Positions 24,311 through 34,719 of a stretch of DNA of 64,000 bases are shown one piece after another (position 1 is the first letter of the stretch; every line of letters begins with the position of its first letter). The stretch is taken from positions 10,044,101-10,108,100 of the forward strand of contig NC_003074.8 of NCBI RefSeq assembly GCF_000001735.4. Reading direction: 5' to 3'. The notes under the pieces were generated by a model. The model ran no database searches and had not been told where the DNA came from. It was given only the letters and a program-made list of their open reading frames with translations. The position numbers and the translations under genes were made by a program. The DNA comes from Arabidopsis thaliana (taxonomy: Eukaryota > Streptophyta > Magnoliopsida > Brassicales > Brassicaceae).

Positions 24311-27300
24311 ATGGTTGAAAGTGCTGCGTTCCCAGGAGGGTATTATCGGAATACTTTTGAAGCGCCTGAGGAATCAGAGGGCTCTGGGAGCTCTGCACAG
24401 ATTGATACTGAGGTCACTGCGTCTGAGAATTCAAGTACTCCTGCACGGAAGTGTATTATGTTGAATTCGAATGATGAAGATCCTTATGGTGTTCAGAGAC
24501 AAGTCATTTCCTTGTATAACATGTCACAATCTGAGAGGAAGGATTTGATTTATCGGCTTAAGCTGGAGTTGGAGCAGACAAAGATAGTTCTTAAAAATGC
24601 TGAGTTGCAGAGAATGAACCCTGCTGCTGTGTCGTCTACTAGTGATAGGGTGGGTTTTAGCACTGGTCAAAAGATATCATCTCGAGTCAGCAATTCGAAG
24701 AAACCATCTGATTTTGCTGTGGGTTCGGGGAAGAAAGTTCGGCATCAGAATGGGACTTCTCGTGGATGGAATCGTGGTACCTCAGGGAAGTTTGAGTCTT
24801 CGAAAGAGACTATGACTAGCACTCCTAACATTACACTGATGAAGCAATGTGACACGCTACTGAGAAAACTGTGGTCTCATCCGCATTCTTGGGTGTTTCA
24901 GGCGCCAGTTGATGTAGTGAAACTGAACATACCTGACTATCTCACTACTATCAAGCATCCCATGGACTTAGGGACAGTAAAGAAGAACTTAGCGTCTGGT
25001 GTATACTCAAGCCCACATGAGTTTGCTGCTGATGTGAGGCTTACATTTACCAATGCGATGACATATAACCCTCCAGGACATGATGTTCACATTATGGGGG
25101 ATATCCTTAGTAAATTATTTGAAGCGCGGTGGAAAACTATCAAAAAGAAATTACCACCTTGTAGCATGCAAACGTTGCCTGCAGTAACATTGGAGCCCAA
25201 TGATGAAAGGAAAGCTGCTATATCTGTACCTCCGGCGAAGAAGAGAAAGATGGCTTCACCCGTTAGAGAGAGTGTTCCAGAACCGGTGAAGCCACTTATG
25301 ACAGAAGTGGAGAGGCATAGATTGGGCAGACAACTCGAATCACTACTCGACGAACTTCCTGCACATATCATTGACTTCTTGAAGAAACACAATTCAAATG
25401 GCGGAGAAATTGCAGAAGACGAAATTGAGATAGACATTGATGTTCTCAGTGATGAAGTACTGGTCACTCTTCGAAACCTTCTAGATGAATATATACAAAA
25501 CAAAGAAGCAAAGCAGACGAATGTTGAACCATGTGAAATAGAGGTAATCATCATCTCACCTGCTGGAATGCATTTTAATAGAACACTTTACTGAGAAGAA
25601 GTGAATTTCTTTGGTTGCAGCTTATTAATGGATCACGACCGAGCAATTCGTCGCTGCAAAGAGGTGAACCTCAAATTCAGTTCCTGGTTTATTACTGGTC
25701 AGTAGTCTCTGTGTTCACCAATTGTCTTACTTTTACTCTTCTATGTTCTTTTTTCTAGGAAATGAAATGGCTGATGAGTATGTCGATGGGAATGAACCGC
25801 CTATCTCAAGGAGCTCCAGTGGTTAGTTGCAATTCTTCAACTCCTTCATAACATTTTCTTGTCGTAGGTCTCTATGGATCTTATCATATGTCACTGACTC
25901 GTGTATATATCAGAAAGCTATATATATACATATGCCTCTGCTATGTTTATATCATGATTTTTGTATGCTTTTTATTTGCCCAAATATCCTTCTGTAGGAT
26001 CATGTTATGGTAACAGATTATGTGTTACTGAATAAAGTGTTGCTTTTCAGATTCGGATTCTGGTAGCTCGGAAGATCAATCTGATGACGCTAAACCCATG
26101 GTTCAAGGGGATTCTTCCAAGGTATAAATCTAATAATGTCAGCTTTTCAAGGCATGTAATTTTTAAAGAATCTAAACCACGCAGTTGGTTAACCTTCAGA
26201 TGCCTGAAACTGCAAACTCTGAGGCGCAAAGAGATGAAAATACAAGAATTGATGATCTTTTTGTTGGGAGTCGTGAGTACTTTATCTCCTTTAAATTCAT
26301 TATTATGGTCTTAAGATTATTCATATGCTTGCGGATTTGTTTTTACTTCTCTACCTTAGTTCCTCTTTACTACTCCCAGTTTCCTGGATAGATTTGTCCA
26401 AGATTTACTCTGTTGTAATATCTATAGTTGGCCACAATAGGGAAATGTAATAGATGTTGGTTATCACTGCTGGAGGCAAGATACTGTTAAAGAATTTTCT
26501 CGGGATACGTATTTTCAGTTTGTATCACTGGTGTATTCATTACAGAATCTACTGGTGCGCTTGAGCAGATGGATATTTGTTCTCAGCAAAAGCTTAGTTC
26601 TGATGAATCAGATGGCCAACATGAGGGTGAGATGTAGTGAAAAAGAGTTTTATTTTTTTTCTCTATTTGAGCCTTGAATTGAGTGATCTCATACTTTGTC
26701 AACTTAATGCTTCAGGAAATATATTAGAGACTCCAGCTTCATCTGAGAAGCGCTATAGAGCTGCGCTGTTGAAGAACCGGTTTGCAGATATCATTCTAAA
26801 AGCACGAGAGAAACCACTTCCACAGGTCTGTACTTATCTTCAATTTAGCCCATCTTTAATTGCCTTAAGTGGTCACTGGATAATGCTTCTGGCTAGAACT
26901 CCTGTTAAAGTTGTTTGGCTTTAATAGTTATTAAACATAGGAGGGTAGGAAGAGTAGAAGTAATTTTAAACAATCACAGAAACTTGGAGATGTAGATTAG
27001 GAAATAAGAATTTTTATTTAAAAATTATCAGAATTGTTACCCGAGCATAGTTGTGGAATGGACCTAGAAATCCACAATTGCATTAGTCGATCTTGAATTA
27101 AATGCATGGATCACATACTCTACAATATCCTTGAAGCAGTCTTCTTTGTCCTTTGGGAATTAATATGGCTTAAATTTGATCTCTCATGGGAGCAGAATGG
27201 TATTAAGGGCGATCCAGAAAGGCTGCGTAAAGAAAGAGAAGAACTCGTACTGCAGAAGAAGAAAGGTTGGTGTACTTGTTTAGTTGTTTATATATTAGAA

Positions 27301-28303
27301 CAAGCCAATATATTAAAATTTTGTTGTTTCTCTGGATCATTCTTACAAGAACAATTTTTTTTTACTTATATGTTCTTTTAATTGACAACCCTCTACTTAT
27401 GTTGCCAGAGAAAGCGCGTCTACAAGCTGAAGCAGAGGCTGCTGAAGATGCTCGTCGCCAAGCTGAAGCAGAAGCCGCTGCAGAAGCTGCTGCTGAGGCT
27501 AAGCGGAAGAGAGAACTCGAAAGAGAAGCCGCTCGCCAAGCTTTATTGAAGGTAAATAGCAAACACATGACTTACATAACAGGATCACAAACCCTAAAAA
27601 CAGTCATTAAAGATAAACATGTTAAAATATGGAGCACGTTCTCTGATGATTTTAAATGTTCCACCCATGAAAGTTATGTGTTGTTTGTTTCTTGGCTTCA
27701 AATGATGGAGATTCTTATATTTTTTGTATGACTTTGATTTCCTTGCAGATGGAGAAAACTGTAGAGATTAATGAGAACTCACGGTTTCTCGAGGACCTAG
27801 AGATGCTGAGTTCGAGTGCACCTGAGCAATTACCAAGCTCAGCCGAAGAAACCAGCCCCGAGAGACCTTTAGACGCACTTGGAAGTTTCAACCTCAGAGG
27901 AAGCAACCCACTTGAGCAACTCGGACTGTACATGAAACAAGATGATGATGAAGAAGAGCCCGAAGCTCCTGCTGTTCCAAAACCTGATGAAACCAGCACC
28001 GAGAGACCTTTAGACGCACTTGGAAGTTTCAAACTCGGAGAATGTAATCCGCTGGAGCAACTTGGACTGTACATGAAACAAGACGACGGTGAAGAAGAAG
28101 AACCCGAGGCTCCTGTGGTTCCAAAACCCAATGAAACCAGCCTCGAGAGACCTGTAGACGCATTTGGAAGTTTCAACCTCAAAGGAAGTAACCCTCTTGA
28201 GCAACTCGGACTGTACATGAAACAAGACGATGATGAAGAAGAACCCGAGGCTCCCGCTGTTCCAAACCTAGCCAACGACGTGGAAGAAGGTGAAATCGAT
28301 TGA
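24311..28303 (+). CDS. GTE8: BET-type bromodomain protein GTE8 (global transcription factor group E)
   Basis: Ten coding exons: 24311-25543, 25621-25663, 25759-25821, 26051-26121, 26185-26272, 26546-26626, 26716-26825, 27196-27265, 27409-27551 and 27749-28303 (2457 bases, TGA; 818 aa). BET proteins read acetylated histones and recruit transcription machinery. The bromodomain (about 175-280) shows the ZA-loop [25 protein letters not shown] and the acetyl-lysine-binding Asn in [12 protein letters not shown]. The NET domain (about 329-400) carries [16 protein letters not shown] and [19 protein letters not shown]. Downstream are the conserved [13 protein letters not shown] block, [21 protein letters not shown], and [13 protein letters not shown] followed by an Ala/Glu-rich coiled coil. 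The C-terminus holds three near-identical 47-residue units. My length differs by a few residues from the one I recall, so one small splice choice may differ. Confidence 0.92.
27848..28270 (+). repeat. Three tandem 47-48-codon repeats in the GTE8 last exon
   Basis: Units begin at about 27848, 27989 and 28133 (periods 141 and 144 bases). Each reads ETSxERPxDAxGSFxL, then [14 protein letters not shown], an acidic run, and PEAPxVPKP. DNA identity between units is high, so the amplification is recent or kept uniform by conversion. Confidence 0.9.
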
Positions 28304-29214
28304 ACAAAAGAAGTGTATAAAATATATACATGTATTATATATAAAACAATAGCCAGGGCAGGTACAAACAGACGCAAGAAATGAAGGTCTTAGCCCTTCT
28401 TAAGAGAAGATCCAATATGTGGCTCATTGTTTAATGAGTTTTGGAATGGATCTCTCTTAAGCCAGTGTGGTGTTTAATTATGTAAAACACAAAGCAAACG
28501 CTTAGAAGCTTTTTGCCACGAGACTTCATGAAGAGTCCCTTAGTGTATGATTATTAAAAAAAAATAGAAAAAAGAGTCAAAGACCATTGTTTGTGTAAGA
28601 ATCTATTTTTACATTTGTTCTTGATAATAATTCTCTTCCGTGCAGAATCTTACCTTTAACATTTCGAACCGATTTTGGACACAGCCATCGAATGACAATA
28701 ATAATGAACTACATTGAGGTTTCTTTTTTCATTACTACCAAATGAAAAAAAAAATGAGTACTATTGAACATTGAAGAAGTGTTGTCATAACAAAAGCTGA
28801 CTAGTGACTTAAATAAGTACAATTGAATTCGACAAGTGTTAAGTACTAAAATAAGTACAATACAAATACAATAATTATCACCTTTTTTTTACTAATTTTT
28901 GTAAGCAGTTTGAATGATAGATTTTCTTTCTTCTAAATATACATTTAAGATTTTGATGAAATATATAGAAAAATATATTGTGTTACTTTTAACAGTATCA
29001 TTTTTTATTATAATCTTGGTCCTAAGCAAAACTAAATTTAGTTCTATAGTGTACTTGGAACCGAACTAAACCGAAAACGCTGTCGCTTTAGGTTTTGTTT
29101 CCCTCACCAAACCCTTTCATCGTTTATCTAAACAAACCTCAACCATCTCCATCAACCATCGTCTCTATATATGTATCGACGACTTCAAAAGCTTCAAGTT
29201 ATTCTTTATCAGTA
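28304..29214. other. Spacer between GTE8 and the TLC gene
   Basis: GTE8 3' UTR, AT-rich DNA with a short repeated AATAAGTACAAT segment (about 28813 and 28850), then the promoter and leader of the TLC-domain gene. No additional gene is seen. Confidence 0.5.
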
Positions 29215-29964
29215 ATGGAACCAATTACTTATTCCAAAGATCTTCCATTATTCTTCTCAATCTTCATCTTCGTTTATCTTCTCGGTTACTTATTCATTTT
29301 CAAAAAATGGACTCCGGAGACTCGTCCTTTAGCTTCCAGCTGTTTAATCTCCCTCCTCCACGGCGTCTCCGCCGTCGTCCTCGCCACGAACGCCTTACTC
29401 TCCGATCCTAACCGTGGATTCTCCTCCGTCAACACCCAATCTCAAAACTCAATTCTCGATTTCAGCTCCGCTTATTTCCTCGCTGATCTCGTCCACCTTG
29501 CCGTGTTTCCTTCTCCCGCCGGCGGAGACTCGCTTTTCGCCGCTCATCACCTCGCCGTGCTTTTCGTTTTCCTCACCTGCCGTTACATGGTTGCTCACGG
29601 CGCCTGCGCTCTGCTCGCGCTGCTAGTCGTCGCGGAGGCCACGAGCGCGTGTCAGAACACGTGGACGCTCGCGGATGCGCGTGGGAAAGACGCGCCTCTA
29701 GCGGTGAGTTTGCACCGGTTCGTTACGGTGCCGTTTTACGCGTCCTATAGCGTCTGCAGGTGCGTTCTAGCGCCGTTGCTTATCGTTAAGATGACGTGGT
29801 TTTACGTCAGCGGAGGCGCTGATGACGTCATACCCAGATGGGTTTGGGTTTCGTGGACCGTTGTTATTGTTACTGCCGTTACCGTTAGTATCCTTTGGAT
29901 TTGGAATTTGTGGGTACTGTTTTTTCAGGAAAGATATTCCAAATTTACCAAAAAGGTTAGGTAA
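29215..29964 (+). CDS. AT3G27270: TRAM/LAG1/CLN8 (TLC) domain membrane protein, 249 aa
   Basis: Single-exon gene, ATG at 29215, TAA at 29962-29964. It is strongly hydrophobic, with about six membrane helices: LPLFFSIFIFVYLLGYLFIF (near 11-30), CLISLLHGVSAVVLATNALL, FSSAYFLADLVHLAVF, HHLAVLFVFLTCRYMVAHGA, VTVPFYASYSVCRCVLAPLL and VWVSWTVVIVTAVTVSILWIW. The TLC family includes ceramide synthases and lipid-sensing or lipid-transport proteins. The HH pair in AAHHLAVL resembles the family's conserved histidines, but the full ceramide synthase Lag1 motif is absent, so I would not call it a ceramide synthase. An in-frame extension to 29095 exists without an ATG. The coding region is clearly more GC-rich than its flanks. 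Confidence 0.88.
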   Translation: MEPITYSKDLPLFFSIFIFVYLLGYLFIFKKWTPETRPLASSCLISLLHGVSAVVLATNALLSDPNRGFSSVNTQSQNSILDFSSAYFLADLVHLAVFPSPAGGDSLFAAHHLAVLFVFLTCRYMVAHGACALLALLVVAEATSACQNTWTLADARGKDAPLAVSLHRFVTVPFYASYSVCRCVLAPLLIVKMTWFYVSGGADDVIPRWVWVSWTVVIVTAVTVSILWIWNLWVLFFQERYSKFTKKVR

Positions 29965-31007
29965 AAATATATTTACAGTTTCCATATTCGAGATTTTGTT
30001 ATCTAATTTGAGCGTAAATTAATATCTCCGAATAAATTATGTTCATGGATTTGGTTGCATATATATAAAAATTGTCCGGGACAAATTTTTAAAAAAATTA
30101 TATCTTAGATTCCAAAATAAAGTCTCAAAATAATTAACATATAGTCAATCAAAGTTTTTATATGCTATTAGAGTTGTTTAATAGTAAAAAAACAAAAAAA
30201 CTTTGGTTGACTCTGTCAAGAATAAAATGAGATTTGTTCTCTAATTTTAGCGTAAAATAATAAATCTGAATTAATCATATCCCATTATCTCTGGACTTGG
30301 AGCTATATGATCAGTACTATCATTGAATTTAGACACAAATTGGTTATAAGGGTGTTCGTTTAATATAGTTTGGTATTCGGTTTTTACAAAATAAATTTGA
30401 AAATCCGAGACAAATTGGATATTCAAAATAATTGACAGATCGTAAGGTTTATTTTTATTGAAGATAGAATACTTTTAATTATTATTGTGAGTCGGTCTTA
30501 GGTTGTTGAGACGAAAGTTAATTATAAGAATGTTTGTCACAACCCATTACTAAGTCTAAAGCATAGAAAACTTGGGATGACTAAACTTGGGGTGACTTGT
30601 ACAATATCAAAAATCGAGATCATTGCCTCGGACAATAATAAATTCCACAAAAGTACGAGTGACTAGTGTCCACGAGACTAGTGGTTGAAAATTAGGACTT
30701 GAATTCATTCCCTCTAGAAGTTTATACAAATTTCAGACCAACTTTTTAATTAACACTTTTTTTCATTTATTTTTTCTTGAGCAAAATAAGAGAGGAAGTA
30801 AGATAGATTAAAATTTAAACAACCACAAGATAAACATGCTTTAAGATTCTAGTTAAGAGATGGATAATTGAACGAATCCAAACCAATTGGAGGGGAATGG
30901 TCTGTTAGATTTCACATGTTAGAGGTTCCTCCATGAAGTCTAGAGTTAGACTCTTTCGAAATCTCACAAAATGTAGCTTGAAGGATGAGTTTGACATCAA
31001 CAATCTG
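29965..31007. other. AT-rich spacer with degenerate DNA
   Basis: 3' flank of the TLC gene, then about 1 kb of unclassified AT-rich sequence. No supported gene. Confidence 0.5.
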
Positions 31008-31130
31008 TTGGTCCAATAGTAAATCTCCCAGATGGAGGTGTTGAGTTCAAAGCATGTTGGGAGGGATTTTTTCTCCTAAAAAGATGAATTTAACTTGGTG
31101 TAGGTCTCGCCAGGCTGACCTCGCCCATAT
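31008..31130 (+). mobile_element. Decayed SINE-like copy
   Basis: Shares an ordered set of blocks with the better preserved element at 60239-60388: TTGG...TAGTAAATCTCxCA, GGAGGGAT, TTCTCC, ATGAATTTAA and TGGTxTAG. The A box is mutated, and a possible B box remnant (GAGTTCAAAGC) is present. No clear poly-A tail or target duplication remains, so it looks old. Confidence 0.5.
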
Positions 31131-31440
31131 TTACAAATTACAATATCATCAAAACCCGAAGGAGTAAACAAAGAGTGGTGATTAAAGAATGAAGTGTCAT
31201 TTTAAATAGCTCCCACTTGTTTTTCTCTCGATCTCAATCTGACAGAAACTGATATATTCCACTGATCTTCATCGATTCATCAAAGTTTTAGATTTTAATT
31301 CAGATTTCATCTTAAGGGAGGGTATTACGAGTATAGGAATGTGATTATCATATTAATGAAAGTTGAGGTTTTAAAAATAGCTTAACCAAACAAATGTAAT
31401 CTTGCCAAAAAGATATAAAATGAGTCCATCAACAAAATTT

Positions 31441-31740
31441 ATCGGAGTTACAAGATCATCAGATTCCGAAAAGCTTTTCTGTTTATGCGAGCGGTAATAG
31501 TGTTTTTTGATGTCTCCGTCGATTTCTTTGAAGGTGGCCAAAGGCGAAACGGAGACACTATTGTGCAACAAGTTGTTCATTTGTTTCCAAACATGGTAAG
31601 CTGTAGCATGAGCAACTCCTACTAATTTCCAAAGAATTGTGGGAGCAGTCTCTGTTTTTAGCTTAGTCCAAGCCAGAATTGAAATCCAAGTAATAAAGAT
31701 ATAAGGCGATATCGTTAATCCTCTTCTGGTGTTTTCTGTA
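31441..31740 (-). mobile_element. LINE remnant (C-terminal reverse-transcriptase/zf-RVT region)
   Basis: The minus strand reads TWISILAWTKLKTETAP, then KLVGVAHATAYHVWKQMNNL and FKEIDGDIKKHYYRSHKQ. This matches the usual end of plant LINE ORF2 (zf-RVT domain: W...L...ATxYHxWKQRN...FKxIDxxIxxxI). It is a short fragment without the polymerase core and directly abuts the NAC pseudogene on the opposite strand. Confidence 0.65.
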
Positions 31741-31754
31741 TGTAAAACGGCGTC

Positions 31755-32320
31755 TTTCTTTTGATTCGAAACGGAGGAGTTTGTGAAGGGTAACAAGACG
31801 GAATGGTTCTTTATATCTGGGAGGACCAAGATGGGGAAATGTGGAAAAAGAATGAATCGTAGAGACAATGGAGGATACTGGAGGGTAGTATCATCTCTGC
31901 CAAGAAGATTCATGCTGGAGAAGCAGGCCTTGTCGGCTACAAATACTCACTAGAGTACTACATTGGAAAACAACCAAAATGGCGTAAAAGAGGGTTGGTT
32001 GATGCATGAACACTGGCTTAAGTCTTCTGATGATATTAATAACTACGAGCTGGTAAGAGTATATATGTACGTTTACTTACTTGGTTTCCAAGTTATTGAG
32101 ACTCTTGAGTTTTGGTTTTTATTGTGACGACTTCTGTTGTTTTGTTTGAGTAGGGCAATTATGCTATGTGCAAGATCTATCTGAGTCCACACGCAGCAAA
32201 GAAGAAGAAAACACACGATGAAGAGATCGACGATTTAGTTCAATTTGTGGAAGCAGCCTTAGATGTTTCTTTTTATCTACTTTTGCTGTCCAAAGTCAGA
32301 GGTCTCATTGTCTTTATATA
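31755..32320 (+). pseudogene. NAC-domain transcription factor pseudogene
   Basis: Recognisable NAC subdomains in broken frames. EWFFISGRTK...NRRDNGGYWRVV corresponds to subdomain C. After a frame change, AKKIHAGEAGLVGYKYSLEY and YIGKQP correspond to subdomain D. After another, WLMHEHWLKSSDDINNYEL is followed by a GT-AG intron (about 32054-32154) at the usual NAC position and then GNYAMCKIYLSP (subdomain E). At least two frameshifts separate these parts, and the N-terminal subdomains A and B are missing where the LINE remnant begins. It cannot make a normal NAC protein. Confidence 0.72.
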
Positions 32321-32409
32321 GAATTTCTTGTATATAACATTTTCCACTGGTTGTATAGAAAAATCAATTTTAGTCTTTTGTGCTTATTCACTCTAATCAA
32401 AATCTCTAA

Positions 32410-32590
32410 TCAAGGTGAAGGAGGAGGTGGAGGAAGAACATTTTCATCTTGCTCTCTAAGAAGATCCAAAATCTCTGCAGGGTTGTTATCAACACGCTCT
32501 TCGTCTCTGTCTTCCTCTCCGGATTTAGTTTCGTTTATGGGCAAATAATCAAATTCGGGTTTAATCTTCCAAACCGTTGTTTCCTTTTAT
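32410..32590 (-). pseudogene. Acidic, proline-ended open frame of unknown origin
   Basis: The minus strand keeps a frame of about 60 codons ending in TGA at 32410-32412. It reads VWKIKPEFDYLPINE, then an acidic stretch and NPAEILDLLREQDENVLPPPPPSP. It looks like the tail of a real protein but has no start codon and a stop just upstream. It may be a gene-fragment relic. I do not recognise the family. Confidence 0.35.
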
Positions 32591-32621
32591 ATTACATCAT
32601 TTCCTTTTCCTTTTTTATTAT

Positions 32622-32733
32622 TGGGCCGAAGTAGTTTATATTATTAATGGGCTTTAAACAAGCCCATATTCAATAATTGTCGGCCAAAAAAAACCCTCTC
32701 TTCCAAGTTCCAAAATCATTTCATAAACCCTAA
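32622..32733 (+). promoter_or_regulatory. Site II motifs and telo-box upstream of PHB4
   Basis: TGGGCC (32622-32627), TGGGCT (32648-32653) and AGCCCA (32661-32666), followed by AAACCCTAA (32725-32733). This site II plus telo-box pairing is well known in plant promoters for ribosomal and mitochondrial housekeeping genes. Confidence 0.6.
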
Positions 32734-32803
32734 CAAACCCCTAAATCTTTCCTTTCTCAATTCTCTCCTTCGAAGCTTTTTTCTTGTGAGGTCAGAAAAG
32801 AAA

Positions 32804-33951
32804 ATGGGAAGTCAACAAGTAGCGATTTCGTTTCTGACGAACTTGGCGAAGGCGGCGTTTGGGTTAGGTGTGGCGGCGACGGCACTAAACTCGTCGCTCT
32901 ACACTGTTGATGGTGGCGAGAGAGCTGTTTTGTTCGATCGATTCAGGGGAGTGTTGGATCAGACCGTCGGCGAAGGGACTCATTTCTTGATCCCGTATCT
33001 CCAGACGCCGCACATATACGATATTCGTACGAAACCTCACACTTTCTCCTCCAAATCTGGTACTAAGGATCTTCAGATGGTTAATCTCACCCTTCGTGTT
33101 CTCTTTCGCCCTGAGGTAATTTCGATTTTAGCAACAATCAATTTCTCGATTCTGTGTTTGATTTTGTATACATTGGTTGTTTACAAGATCGAGGGTTTAG
33201 GATGATCGTGTTCGTTCGATTTAGCAATCATTTATCGATTCTGTGTTTGATTTCGTGGAATTTGAAGTTTGTGTACAAGATCTAGAGTTGAAGATAATCC
33301 TTATGTGTAATTTGGTTTCTTCGATGAATGTTACTCTTATTATAGAAGCTTTTGGTGCATATCTATGCTGGCTTCGATTGTTTGAGGGATTGAATAAGTT
33401 GTTGTGGTTATTTTACTGTGAAGGTTTCGCGTCTCCCGTACATTTTCCAAACATTGGGTCTTGAATACGATGAGAAGGTTCTTCCATCGATTGGAAATGA
33501 GGTCTTGAAAGCTGTGGTTGCTAATTTCAATGCTGATCAGCTCCTCACTGAGCGTCCTCAAGTATCAGCACTTGTTCGTGATGCTCTTATCAAGCGTGCC
33601 AGGGAATTTAACATTGAGCTCGACGACATAGCCATTACTCACTTATCGTACGGTGCTGAGTTCTCGAGGGCAGTGGAGGCGAAGCAAGTGGCTCAGCAGG
33701 AAGCTGAAAGGTCAAAGTTTGTGGTGATGAAGGCTGATCAAGAGAGGAGAGCTGCGGTTATAAGAGCAGAAGGTGAGAGTGAAGCTGCTCAGTTGATATC
33801 AGATGCAACAGCTAAAGCAGGAATGGGACTAATTGAGCTTAGGAGGATTGAAGCTTCAAGGGAGGTTGCGGCTACTCTGGCTAGGTCTCCGAACGTGGCT
33901 TACTTACCTGGTGGACAAAGCATGCTCTTTAATCTGAACCCTGGTCGTTGA
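32804..33951 (+). CDS. PHB4: Prohibitin PHB4, mitochondrial inner membrane, 279 aa
   Basis: Two coding exons, 32804-33115 and 33424-33951 (840 bases, TGA), joined in phase 0 at RPE/VSR. Prohibitins form large ring complexes in the mitochondrial inner membrane and support membrane organisation and AAA-protease function. The hydrophobic N-terminal anchor (about 5-26, [23 protein letters not shown]) also serves as targeting signal. The SPFH domain follows ([18 protein letters not shown] to about residue 190), then a coiled coil ([19 protein letters not shown]) and the conserved tail [17 protein letters not shown]. The length is typical of type-I plant prohibitins. Site II motifs and a telo-box lie upstream, and an intron is likely in the 3' UTR. 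Confidence 0.96.
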
Positions 33952-33963
33952 GCTATAACATTG

Positions 33964-34163
33964 GTATGCTCTTTTACTTCTTTGAATAATGAATGAAAAA
34001 TGGATTTGGACTTAAGATTCCCATTTAAAGGCATTAAGGTTATTCGGTTTGGTTGAACTAAGAGTGGTTATGGTTTGGTATAAACTGTTTGGTTTGATAG
34101 TAGAGTATGGTTTAGGTTTGTGGAATGGTGTGGTTTACTTGTTTGGCCTTGTTGTATTTGCAG
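33964..34163 (+). other. Probable intron in the PHB4 3' UTR
   Basis: A donor TTG|GTATGC 12 bases after the stop codon and an acceptor TTTGCAG ending at 34163 bracket a T/G-rich 200-base segment typical of plant introns. Being so close to the stop, it should not trigger nonsense-mediated decay by the 50-base rule. Confidence 0.5.
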
Positions 34164-34489
34164 GTGGGAAGAGGAGCTTCAGTGGAGACAAAACGACGGA
34201 GCTGTGAAGTTTATTAACGTTGATGCTCTTTTATTTCTGATGAACACGATGTGAAAAAAGATAATTGTTTTGAGCCGTTCTATCTTTTCTGACTCTAGAA
34301 GTAAAGACTATGCCATTGTTGTCGAAACCCGATCATTCCAATGAAAGGCTTCACCAAAAAATCTACCATAACAATAGTCGAAATTTGTATTGTCAAAAAC
34401 AATTTCCAACACCAAGGTTGTTGTACTTGTATTATTTAAAATATAAATTAAAACATGGTAAATAAATTAAATAAAACTTTTTTATGTGG

Positions 34490-34719
34490 TCACTTTGGTG
34501 GCTTCGGTACATGCGGTGGCCTCTTGTGGTGGGGTAGACAAACTCTAAGTATAGTGCATTCACAAACTTTAACTTTTCCCTTCAAATTACAATTTGCTCC
34601 ACCATAACCTTCGTTGTTACAACTCGTTCGGCACCTCCTAGCACCGTCTACCTTATTACACGTCTCTGGCGGTGCTTTGCTTGGATAATCATCACACAAT
34701 TCCCAATTCATTGCTTTTC
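34490..34719 (-). CDS. Defensin-like (LCR/DEFL) cysteine-rich peptide, mature-peptide exon only
   Basis: The minus-strand exon encodes about 73 residues with eight cysteines (positions 6, 18, 27, 31, 41, 50, 52 and 58, counting from its internal Met). The CxxxC and CxC pair and the GYGGANC block are the cysteine-stabilised alpha-beta pattern of plant DEFL peptides. A basic, Pro-rich tail (HHKRPPHVPKPPK) follows. DEFL genes normally have a first exon with a signal peptide joined in phase 1. Here an acceptor (TTAG) precedes the exon, but I found no convincing signal-peptide exon within 700 bases upstream. It may be an unannotated small gene or a pseudogene. Confidence 0.6.

Noticed and set aside
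25087..25554. 155-codon minus-strand open frame
   Set aside because: Antisense to the first GTE8 coding exon, including part of the bromodomain and the NET domain, with no protein family features.
27715..28377. 220-codon minus-strand open frame, Ser-rich
   Set aside because: Mirror of the repeated GTE8 last exon; repeats keep the antisense frame open.
31371..31913. 180-codon minus-strand frame as a real gene
   Set aside because: Its left two thirds match a LINE tail, and the rest is antisense to the NAC pseudogene; it is a chance fusion.
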